DNA of 6,742 bases from a bacterium (lineage in GTDB: Bacteria > Electryoneota > RPQS01). Location: assembly GCA_028711875.1 (NCBI GenBank), contig JAQTRJ010000118.1, forward strand, positions 1-6,742, read 5' to 3'. Each line of letters starts with the position of its first letter. Position 1 is the first letter of the stretch. Shown here piece by piece: positions 1 through 6,465 of this stretch. Made by a program: the position numbers and the translations under genes. Under the pieces are notes generated by a model. It saw only the letters and a program-made list of their open reading frames with translations, did not search any database and was not told the DNA's origin.

Positions 1-1
1 C

Positions 2-1348
2 GATACGTGGTTCTCTTCATGGCTCTGGCAGTTCTCCACGATGGGCTGGCCGGAGCAGACCGCCGATCTGAAATATTTCTTCCCGACGAGCGTGCTGGTC
101 ACAGGCCCGGATATCATTTTCCTGTGGGTGGCGCGAATGATCATGGCGTCCGAGGAGATTTTCGGAGTCGAGCCGTTCCGCGAGGTGTATTTTACGGGCA
201 TGGTGCGCGACATGAAGGGGCGGAAGCTCTCGAAGTCGCTGGGCAACTCGCCTGATCCGCTGGACGTGATCGGAACGTACGGCGCGGACGCGCTGCGCTT
301 CACCATGGTGTCGTTGACTCCGCTGGGCGGAGATATCCGCTTCACTCCCGAACTCTGCGAAACCGGCCGCAACTTCGCCAATAAAATTTGGAACGCATCG
401 CGGCTGCTGATGATGAATCTGCCGGAGGAGGGTGATGAGTTTCCATTCACGCCGGTGGATTGCCTGAGCGCGCCGCCCGAACACCTGATGGATCGCTGGA
501 TCGCCTCGCGATTTTTCACCACGTTGAACAACACCGAGCGCGCGCTGAAGGAAATGCGCTTCGCCGATGCGACCAAACTGGTGTACGCCTTCGTCTGGAA
601 CGACTTCTGCGACTGGTATCTCGAACTCATTAAGACGCGGCTTCAGAGCGGTGGCGAAGAACGCGAGCAGGCGCTGCGCCACGCGCTGGGCGTGCTCCAC
701 GGAATAGTGCGATTGCTCCATCCGTTCATGCCGTTCATCACGGAAGAATTGTATCAAACCTTGCGCGGGCTTTCGGAGCGGGTCTGGCCGCAGGCGCAGG
801 CCCGCGAGACGATCCTGTTCGCACCGTTCCCTGAGGTGCGAGCGGACTGCATCAATGACTCGGTGGAAGAGGAATTCTCTCTCTTACAAGACGTCGTGAG
901 CACGCTGCGCACGATCCGCGGAGAGCTGCGCATTTCCCAGTCTATTCGGATGAAAGCCGGAATTCATGGGGATGGAACCGGTTACGTCGAGTTCTTAAAG
1001 GAGTTATCGCCGCTCATCACGCGGCTGGCGGGACTCGATCGGCTGGATTTCGACGCGGATAAGCCGAAAGGCAGCGCCTCGGCGGTGGTGCGCACGCTGG
1101 AAGTGTTCGTGCCCCTGGAGGGATTGATTGATCTGAAAGCAGAGCGCGCGCGGCTCGCCAAGGAGCGCGAGCGGCTGACGAAGCTCGTCGAAGGCGCGCG
1201 CGGCCGGCTGGCTAATCCCAAATTCGTCGAAAACGCGGCGGAAGAGGTGGTCGCGGCGGAGCGGCAAAAGCTCGCCGATCTCGAATCCGCGTTGCAGAAA
1301 GTGGATCGCTATTGCAGTGAGATAGACTCGATCAAGGAGGAGTCATGA
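2..1348 (+). CDS. valS: Valyl-tRNA synthetase, C-terminal half (5' partial)
   Basis: This is a class Ia aminoacyl-tRNA synthetase that charges tRNA-Val with valine in the cytoplasm, using ATP. The frame is open from base 2, giving 448 residues of an enzyme usually near 900, so the HIGH signature and the CP1 editing domain lie upstream. The visible part opens with DTWFSSWLWQFST, the post-editing piece of the catalytic domain. The class I ATP-binding loop follows as RKLSKSLGNSPDPLD, with the KLSKS pentapeptide at 224-238; Leu replaces the usual Met of KMSKS, a conservative change. Next is the helical anticodon-binding domain, including LLHPFMPFITEELY. The last ~75 residues are charged and heptad-like (LKAERARLAKERERL, then ANPKFVENA), matching the C-terminal coiled-coil arm that contacts tRNA in ValS. 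The arm separates ValS from IleS and LeuS. The stop overlaps the next start as ATGA, suggesting translational coupling. The frame is intact and the identification is secure. Confidence 0.97.
   Translation, partial: DTWFSSWLWQFSTMGWPEQTADLKYFFPTSVLVTGPDIIFLWVARMIMASEEIFGVEPFREVYFTGMVRDMKGRKLSKSLGNSPDPLDVIGTYGADALRFTMVSLTPLGGDIRFTPELCETGRNFANKIWNASRLLMMNLPEEGDEFPFTPVDCLSAPPEHLMDRWIASRFFTTLNNTERALKEMRFADATKLVYAFVWNDFCDWYLELIKTRLQSGGEEREQALRHALGVLHGIVRLLHPFMPFITEELYQTLRGLSERVWPQAQARETILFAPFPEVRADCINDSVEEEFSLLQDVVSTLRTIRGELRISQSIRMKAGIHGDGTGYVEFLKELSPLITRLAGLDRLDFDADKPKGSASAVVRTLEVFVPLEGLIDLKAERARLAKERERLTKLVEGARGRLANPKFVENAAEEVVAAERQKLADLESALQKVDRYCSEIDSIKEES
1334..1340 (+). promoter_or_regulatory. 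Strong Shine-Dalgarno for the DUF4139 gene, inside valS
   Basis: AAGGAGG lies 4 nt before the ATG at 1345, within the last codons of valS, and is a near-perfect complement of the 16S anti-Shine-Dalgarno. It fixes the start of the DUF4139 gene. It also shows that the gene can recruit ribosomes itself as well as by coupling through the ATGA overlap at 1345-1348. Confidence 0.75.
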
Positions 1349-2682
1349 GATACATTCTTCTGGTCCTTGCGCTGGCAGCGGCCGGAATGTGCCACGGCAA
1401 GCCCGGTGTTGCGCTCACCATCTATAACGATAATCTGGCGCTGGTCCGCGACGTGCGCGACGTATCGTTCGAGAAAGGCGCGGGCGAAATCCTATTTCGC
1501 GATATCTCGGGGCAGATTGACGCGACGTCCGTGCATTTCAAAGCGCCCGGTGTGCAGCTGCTCGAGCAGAATTTCGACTACGATCTCGTCTCGCCGGAAA
1601 AACTGCTTCAGAAATATGTGGATCAGAAAATCGAAATCGTCTGCGAAAACGGCGATATCGCGTCGGGAACGCTGCTCGCTTCAGGCTTCGGAAGCGGTCA
1701 GGTGATTCTCCGCGAGGAGAACGGCGCGCTCCGAAGCATTTTGCTCGATAAAGCAGTTGAGATTCGTTATCCGAGTCTACCCGAGGGACTGATAACACGA
1801 CCCACGCTGCGCTGGCTGGTGAGCGCGGCGCAGGGCGGCAAGAAGGAAACCGAGGTTTCGTACCTCACCACAGGTCTTTCGTGGCGCGCCGACTACGTGC
1901 TGGTCGTGCGCGATGAATCGAAGGACGCCGATCTCGATGCGTGGGTGACGATCAACAACACCAGCGGCGCGAGTTACAACGATGCTACGCTGAAGCTGAT
2001 CGCGGGAGAAGTTCACCGGGCGGAAACGCCGCGGCCCGTGTATCGCGCTCAGAAAGGAATGGCCATGGAGATGGCGGCCGCGGATCAACAGTTCGAGGAG
2101 CGTTCGTTTTTCGAGTATCATCTTTATACACTGCAGCGTCCCGCGTCCGTACTCGATCAACAGACCAAACAGATCAGCCTGTTCGCGCCGGTTACGGTGG
2201 CCACGAAACGCATCTATGAATACGACTGGCAGCGTAAGCAGGATCGCGTCGGCGTCTCCATCGAATTCGAGAATCGCGAAGCGAACGGCCTCGGTATGGC
2301 GCTCCCCGCCGGCCGCGTGCGCGTCTATCAGGACGACGCGGGCAGTCAGGAATTCATCGGCGAGGACAACGTCCAGCATACGCCAAAGAACGAGAAGGTG
2401 CGCGTGCGGGTCGGCGAAGCGTTCGACATCGCCGTCGAGCGCGCGCAGACCGACGTGCGACGTATTTCGGATCGCGTGTCGGAGAGCGATTACACGGTGA
2501 AACTGCGCAATCATAAGACTGAAACCGTCGAGGTCGTCGTTCTGGATTATTTCTGGGGGGACTGGGAAGTCACGCGCGAGAGCGTTCCGCACAAAAAAAT
2601 CAGCTCCACCAAAGTCGAATTCCGCGTCACGGTTGAACCCGAACAAGAATCCATCCTTACCTACACCGTCCGCACCCGATAG
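1345..2682 (+). CDS. Secreted DUF4139-family protein (MuiA-like)
   Basis: This is a 445-residue exported protein of unknown function. Residues 1-18 look like a signal peptide: Arg2, a hydrophobic core ILLVLALAAAG, then a polar MCHG end. Cys16 is preceded by Met, which fits a lipobox poorly, so soluble periplasmic or secreted is more likely than lipoprotein. The mature part starts with a beta-strand-like TIYNDNLALVRDVRDV, typical of the N-terminal region of DUF4139 proteins. The DUF4139 core runs from about residue 155 to the end: VSYLTTGLSWRADYVLVV (171-188), NNTSGASYNDATLKLIAGEV (204-223), GRVRVYQDD, VRVGEAFDIAVER, and a closing TVEPEQESILTYTVRTR. It lacks the long coiled-coil insert seen in some MuiA-type proteins. 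MuiA-like members have been linked to mucoidy, but no activity is established, so I assign none. It is cotranslated with valS through ATGA and ends inside or just before recG. Family assignment is from recognised motifs; role is unknown. Confidence 0.85.
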   Translation: MRYILLVLALAAAGMCHGKPGVALTIYNDNLALVRDVRDVSFEKGAGEILFRDISGQIDATSVHFKAPGVQLLEQNFDYDLVSPEKLLQKYVDQKIEIVCENGDIASGTLLASGFGSGQVILREENGALRSILLDKAVEIRYPSLPEGLITRPTLRWLVSAAQGGKKETEVSYLTTGLSWRADYVLVVRDESKDADLDAWVTINNTSGASYNDATLKLIAGEVHRAETPRPVYRAQKGMAMEMAAADQQFEERSFFEYHLYTLQRPASVLDQQTKQISLFAPVTVATKRIYEYDWQRKQDRVGVSIEFENREANGLGMALPAGRVRVYQDDAGSQEFIGEDNVQHTPKNEKVRVRVGEAFDIAVERAQTDVRRISDRVSESDYTVKLRNHKTETVEVVVLDYFWGDWEVTRESVPHKKISSTKVEFRVTVEPEQESILTYTVRTR

Positions 2683-4780
2683 CCGAACGCTGTCGCGCTT
2701 GCAGGCGCCCGTTTCGGCCGTGCCCTATATCGGCCCGGAGCGGGAAAAGGTGCTGGCCGATCTGGGTGTGGGCACCGTCGAGAGTCTGCTCGACGTGCTG
2801 CCGCGCCGCTACCTCGATCGCTCGCGCATCATGAAGGTGAAAGACCTTCAGGCAACCGAGCACGAGGTGACCGTGGTTGGCGAGGTGTCGTACGTTCAGC
2901 CGATGCGCAGCCGTCGCGGAAAAACGTGGCTGGTGGCGGGCATTGACGACGGCACCGACGTGCTCCAGTGTGTATGGTTTCAGGGCATGACCTACTGGCG
3001 GCGCGCGATGCAGGTCGGCGAACTTGTCGCCGTGTCGGGCGTGGTGCAGGACATGAGCGGCTGGCGCATGGTGCACCCGGCGGTGGATCGCCTGAAGGAC
3101 GACGCTGATCGCGAGCTGTATCACACGGGCCGCATCATCTCGCTCTATCCGGGAACTCTGCCGCTGCGGCAGGTCGGACTCGAGAGCGCCACGCTGCGCC
3201 GGATCATGCGCGCCGCGTTGAATATCGCGCGCAGCGAGCTCCAAGAGTATCTCCCAACACATGATTTGGCGATGGTCGGCGCGCTGCCGCGCGGCGAAGC
3301 CTACGAGCAGATTCATTTTCCCGATTCGTGGGACTCGCTGCGCGCGGCCTGGCAGCGCATTCGCTACGAAGAACTGTTTTTCTATCAGCTGCTGTTCGCC
3401 TATCGGCGGCATCTCAATCGCACCGCTCCGGGCGGAGTCGCGTTCGAAAGGATCGGAACGATCACCCGCGCGGTGTGGAAGGCGCTGCCCTTCGAGCTGA
3501 CCGATGGACAGACACAGGTGCTGCGCGAGATTCGCGCGGATTTGGAGAAGCCGGTGCCCATGCAGCGGCTGCTGCAGGGGGAAGTCGGTTCGGGAAAAAC
3601 CACCGTGGCGCTGCTGGCGATGGCGATGGCCGCTGACGCGGGATTCCAGTCGGCGATCATGGCTCCCACCGAACTGCTGGCGCAGCAGCATGCGCAAAGC
3701 ATCACGCCTGTTGCTGAAGCGGCCGGTTTGCGGGTGGGGCTGCTGCGCGGCAAAATGAAGGCGGCGGAGCGACGCGCAGTGCTGGCGAACATTGCGAATC
3801 ACGCGCTGGATATCGTGATCGGAACGCATGCGCTGCTCGAAGAAAATATTTCGTTCGCCAAACTTGGTCTGGTGGTGATTGACGAGCAGCATCGCTTCGG
3901 CGTGGAACAGAGATCGGCGCTGCGTTCGAAGGGAGTGCGGCCGCACCTGCTGCTCATGACGGCGACGCCGATTCCGCGCACCATGCGCCTCGCGCATATG
4001 GGCGATCTCGAGGAATCGGTGCTGCGCGAACTGCCCGGCGGCAACCGGCAGGTAACCACCGTGCGGCGCGGCGAACTCGAACGGGATAAAATTTACGAAT
4101 TCCTGATCGAGCACGCGCAGCGCGGCGAACGGGCGTTCATCGTCTGTCCGCTGATCGAAGAATCGGAGAAGCTCGCGACCGAAGCCGCGGTGGATTATCA
4201 CGCTCGCATGGCTCGGGGAGCGCTCCGGGCGGTTGCGGTGGGGCTGCTGCACGGGCGGATGAGTTCGGACGACAAGCAATCCGCGCTGGATAAATTCCGC
4301 GGCGGCGCAACTCCGGTTTTGGTGACGACGTCGGTGGTCGAAGTCGGCGTGGACGTGCCCGACGCTTCGATCATGCTGGTCGAAAACGCCGAGCGCTTCG
4401 GACTCGCGGCGCTCCATCAGCTGCGCGGCCGCATCGGACGTAAGGGACAGAAGGCGTGGTTCATTCTGCTGCCCGCGCCGCAAGTCACGCCCGAAGCCGA
4501 GGCCCGTCTGAATGCGCTGATCGAGACCAACGACGGATTTGAGATTGCCCGCCGCGATCTGGAGCTGCGCGGGGCGGGAGAATTTTTCGGCACGCGGCAG
4601 AGCGGAGAGTACGAACTGCGTTACAGCAATCCCGTCCGCGACGAACCGCTGCTGCTGGCCGCGCGCGCGAGCGCTTTCGATCTGATCGAGAATGATCCCA
4701 CGCTGGCGAACCATCCCGGTTTGCGCGCGCGTTTTGAGCAAAAGCATCTTCACAAGCTCGGCCTCATGGCCGGCGGGTGA
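2633..4780 (+). CDS. recG: ATP-dependent DNA helicase RecG
   Basis: This superfamily 2 double-stranded DNA translocase remodels stalled replication forks and branch-migrates Holliday junctions and D-/R-loops. The 715 residues compare with about 690 in E. coli. The N-terminal wedge/OB-fold domain opens with IGPEREKVLADLG and LLDVLPRRYLDRS. Helicase motifs follow in order: I (Walker A) GEVGSGKTT at 316-324 with Lys322; Ia APTELLAQQH; II DEQHRFGVEQR at 417-427, the RecG form of the DEAH box; III LMTATPIPRT at 441-450; V TTSVVEVGVDVPDAS at 565-579; VI HQLRGRIGR at 595-603. LRGAGEFFGTRQSG at 645-658 matches the C-terminal motif that couples ATP hydrolysis to translocation. All catalytic residues are present. 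The start is uncertain: no in-frame ATG precedes the conserved region, no Shine-Dalgarno is visible, and TTG 2633 overlaps the previous gene by 50 nt. TTG 2699 and GTG 2720 are alternatives. Product is certain; start is not. Confidence 0.97.
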   Translation: MNPNKNPSLPTPSAPDSRTLSRLQAPVSAVPYIGPEREKVLADLGVGTVESLLDVLPRRYLDRSRIMKVKDLQATEHEVTVVGEVSYVQPMRSRRGKTWLVAGIDDGTDVLQCVWFQGMTYWRRAMQVGELVAVSGVVQDMSGWRMVHPAVDRLKDDADRELYHTGRIISLYPGTLPLRQVGLESATLRRIMRAALNIARSELQEYLPTHDLAMVGALPRGEAYEQIHFPDSWDSLRAAWQRIRYEELFFYQLLFAYRRHLNRTAPGGVAFERIGTITRAVWKALPFELTDGQTQVLREIRADLEKPVPMQRLLQGEVGSGKTTVALLAMAMAADAGFQSAIMAPTELLAQQHAQSITPVAEAAGLRVGLLRGKMKAAERRAVLANIANHALDIVIGTHALLEENISFAKLGLVVIDEQHRFGVEQRSALRSKGVRPHLLLMTATPIPRTMRLAHMGDLEESVLRELPGGNRQVTTVRRGELERDKIYEFLIEHAQRGERAFIVCPLIEESEKLATEAAVDYHARMARGALRAVAVGLLHGRMSSDDKQSALDKFRGGATPVLVTTSVVEVGVDVPDASIMLVENAERFGLAALHQLRGRIGRKGQKAWFILLPAPQVTPEAEARLNALIETNDGFEIARRDLELRGAGEFFGTRQSGEYELRYSNPVRDEPLLLAARASAFDLIENDPTLANHPGLRARFEQKHLHKLGLMAGG

Positions 4781-4783
4781 TCC

Positions 4784-4806
4784 CGTCCGGCTTGCATTTC
4801 CGGACG
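4784..4806. promoter_or_regulatory. Perfect 7-bp inverted repeat upstream of parA (candidate operator or terminator)
   Basis: The arms CGTCCGG (4784-4790) and CCGGACG (4800-4806) are exact reverse complements separated by 9 nt. They begin 3 nt after the recG stop codon. As RNA this could form a short GC-rich hairpin ending recG transcripts, but what follows is AGGACATTATATTA rather than a T-run, so an intrinsic terminator is doubtful. As DNA it is a dyad whose spacer holds the weak -35-like TTGCAT, the layout of a repressor site over a promoter. The symmetry is seen directly; either function is inferred. Confidence 0.5.
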
Positions 4807-4825
4807 AGGACATTATATTAGAATC
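4792..4825 (+). promoter_or_regulatory. Putative parA promoter, possibly leaderless
   Basis: TTGCAT (4792-4797, 3 of 6 to the sigma-70 -35 consensus) and TATATT (4814-4819, 5 of 6 to the -10 consensus) are separated by 16 nt. If the A of the parA ATG at 4826 is +1, TATATT occupies -12 to -7, the canonical -10 position. The only purine-rich stretch, GAGGA at 4806-4810, is 15 nt from the ATG, too far for a good Shine-Dalgarno. Together these suggest an mRNA starting at or within a base or two of the start codon. The region is locally AT-rich within GC-rich surroundings. Confidence 0.5.
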
Positions 4826-5614
4826 ATGCCGAAAACGGTCGCCATCGCCAATCAAAAAGGCGGCGTGGGAAAAACCACCACCGCCATTCATCTCGGAGTC
4901 GGTCTGGCGCTCGAAGGGTATCGTGCGCTGCTGGTGGACATGGACCCGCAGCACAACGCCACGGCCGGGCTGGGGCTGCCGGTCAGCGACAACCAGCCGG
5001 GAACCTACGACCTGCTCATCAACGACCTGCCGGTGCGCGAAGCGATCCGCAAGACCGCGTTCGAACGGCTGGACATCATCACGTCCGACGAACGGCTGCA
5101 CGGATCGGAGATCGTGATGGTGTCCAAGATCGCCCGCGAACACGTGCTGGTGCAGGCGCTGCAGCCGCTCAACGACGACTACGCGTTTGTGCTCACGGAC
5201 TGCCCGCCATCGCTGGGACTGCTGACTCTGAACGCGCTCACCGCCGCGTCGTCGGTGCTCGTTCCCATGCAGTGCGAATACTTCGCGCTGGAGGGGCTGG
5301 CGCATCTCATGAAAACCGTCAAGCTCGTGCAGCGGCATCTCAACACGCGCCTGCAGATCGAAGGCGTCGTGCTCACCATGTACGATGGGCGGCTGAATCT
5401 GTCGCGGCAGGTCGCCGAAGAAATCGCGCAGGTCTTCGGCGAGCGGGTGTATAAAACGGCGATTTCGCGCAATGTCCGTCTGTCCGAAGCGCCCAGCTAC
5501 GGCCAGCCGGTATACAGCTACGATCCTACGTCGCGCGGTGCGCAGAACTATCGCGATTTCACCCGCGAGTTCCTCGCCGCGCAAGGACTTCCCGTCGAAG
5601 GGGCAGCGGCATGA
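4826..5614 (+). CDS. parA: Chromosome-partitioning ATPase ParA (Soj)
   Basis: This is a P-loop ATPase of the MinD/ParA family. In the family, the ATP-bound dimer binds DNA non-specifically over the nucleoid, and ParB-parS complexes stimulate hydrolysis to move origins apart. The 262 residues are a typical chromosomal Soj length. The deviant Walker A box KGGVGKTT is at residues 11-18, with signature Lys11 and catalytic Lys16. VDMDPQ at 37-42 is the A' motif, and FVLTDCPPSLG at 121-131, with Asp125, is Walker B. PMQCEYFALEGL (147-158) and RNVRLSEAPSYGQP (215-228) are hallmark Soj stretches. There is no N-terminal helix-turn-helix extension, so this is the short chromosomal type rather than a plasmid ParA that represses its own operon. 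ATG 4826 puts the Walker box at the usual distance from the N terminus. The stop overlaps the parB start (ATGA). No residue expected for function is missing. Confidence 0.97.
   Translation: MPKTVAIANQKGGVGKTTTAIHLGVGLALEGYRALLVDMDPQHNATAGLGLPVSDNQPGTYDLLINDLPVREAIRKTAFERLDIITSDERLHGSEIVMVSKIAREHVLVQALQPLNDDYAFVLTDCPPSLGLLTLNALTAASSVLVPMQCEYFALEGLAHLMKTVKLVQRHLNTRLQIEGVVLTMYDGRLNLSRQVAEEIAQVFGERVYKTAISRNVRLSEAPSYGQPVYSYDPTSRGAQNYRDFTREFLAAQGLPVEGAAA
5598..5603 (+). promoter_or_regulatory. Ribosome binding site of parB
   Basis: AAGGGG, 7 nt before the ATG at 5611, is a serviceable Shine-Dalgarno within the last codons of parA. Together with the ATGA overlap at 5611-5614 it supports that ATG as the parB start. 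Confidence 0.5.
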
Positions 5615-6465
5615 CAACTCGCAAAGGACTCGGCAAGGGACTGGCGGCGCTCATCAGTGAAGCGGATGCGCCGGTGGAAACTGGGTTGTCGGTCAGTCAA
5701 ATCGCGCTCGATCGGATTGATCCGAATCCGTTTCAGCCGCGTCAGGTGTTTGACGAGGACTCCATCGAGGAACTCAAACGCTCCATTCAGGCGCAGGGGC
5801 TGCTGCAGCCGGTGCTGGTGCGGCAGACGGGTGAACGCTATCAACTGATCGTCGGCGAACGACGCTGGCGGGCGGCGCGCGCGGCTGGGCTTCAGCAGAT
5901 TCCCGCGCTGGTGCGGGAATCGGCCTCCGATGAGGAGATGCTGGAACTGGCATTGCTCGAAAACGTGCAGCGCAAAGACCTGAACCTGATCGAACTCGCG
6001 CAGGCGATTCAGGCGCTGCAAACAAAATGTTCGCTGACGCAGGATCAGGTTGCGCAGAAGCTCGGCGTCAGCCGCACGCAGGTGGCGAATATTCTCAGAC
6101 TGCTCAAGCTGCCGAAGGAGATTCAAGGCGCGCTGGCCGAGGGCAATCTGACGATGGGGCATGCCCGCGCGTTGCTCTCCGTGGATGATCCGCGCCACCG
6201 ATTCAAGCTCTTTCAGTCCTTTTTGGCCGAGGCGCGCCCCACCGTGCGCGAGGCCGAAGCCTTGACCCGTCGCGGCGGTGCGGAGGGTGCGCTCGCGGCG
6301 CGGGATCGTCAGCAGCAGGCGGAGATCAAACGGATCGAGGAACGACTTCGGCGGGCGCTGGCCACGCGGGTGCGGATCAAACCCAAAGGTCATGGCGGAG
6401 TTCTGGAAATACAATTCTTTACGCATGAAGACCTGGGACGAATTCTGGAGATAATCGAATCGTGA
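5611..6465 (+). CDS. parB: Chromosome-partitioning protein ParB (Spo0J)
   Basis: This is the centromere-binding CTPase clamp that loads at parS, spreads along DNA, activates ParA and recruits SMC. It has 284 residues, usual for a chromosomal ParB. The N-terminal RKGLGKGLAALI (4-15) is the basic peptide that stimulates the ParA ATPase in the family. PNPFQPR (38-44) begins the N-terminal CTP-binding domain, and GERRWRAA (82-89) is the conserved arginine box needed for CTP binding and spreading. ALLENVQRKDLNLIELA (114-130) follows; in most ParBs a Pro stands where this has Leu before the I-E (NPIE against NLIE). The parS-reading helix-turn-helix is TQDQVAQKLGVSRTQVANIL (143-162). A charged linker leads to the C-terminal dimerisation domain (about 237-284). 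The start is fixed by its ATGA overlap with parA and a Shine-Dalgarno. I saw no good parS nearby. All expected domains are present. Confidence 0.97.
   Translation: MTTRKGLGKGLAALISEADAPVETGLSVSQIALDRIDPNPFQPRQVFDEDSIEELKRSIQAQGLLQPVLVRQTGERYQLIVGERRWRAARAAGLQQIPALVRESASDEEMLELALLENVQRKDLNLIELAQAIQALQTKCSLTQDQVAQKLGVSRTQVANILRLLKLPKEIQGALAEGNLTMGHARALLSVDDPRHRFKLFQSFLAEARPTVREAEALTRRGGAEGALAARDRQQQAEIKRIEERLRRALATRVRIKPKGHGGVLEIQFFTHEDLGRILEIIES

Noticed and set aside
224..238. KLSKS in place of KMSKS in ValS as a possibly defective catalytic loop
   Set aside because: Leu for Met is a conservative change, both catalytic-loop lysine positions remain, and the surrounding SLGNSPDPLD is normal, so activity is expected.
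17..757. A 246-codon minus-strand frame opposite valS
   Set aside because: Antisense to highly conserved valS sequence, with no recognisable family features.
1345..1398. Lipoprotein signal ending at Cys16 of the DUF4139 protein
   Set aside because: Met at -1 and the order A-G-M-C do not fit the lipobox well; a type I signal peptide is the safer reading.
2491..2506. parS-like half sites (GTGAAAC near 2497; TTTCAC near 5557 and 6634; CACGTG near 5142)
   Set aside because: Compared with the TGTTTCACGTGAAACA consensus, each matches only one arm or the core. None is a near-palindromic 16-mer, so no parS is called in the window.
2657..5617. A 986-codon open reading frame on the minus strand across recG and parA
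   Set aside because: It lies antisense to two unmistakable genes and crosses their intergenic gap. Its product is an Arg/His/Gln-rich string with no recognisable motif, as expected from the complement of GC-rich codons with strong third-position bias. Long stop-free antisense frames are common in such DNA.
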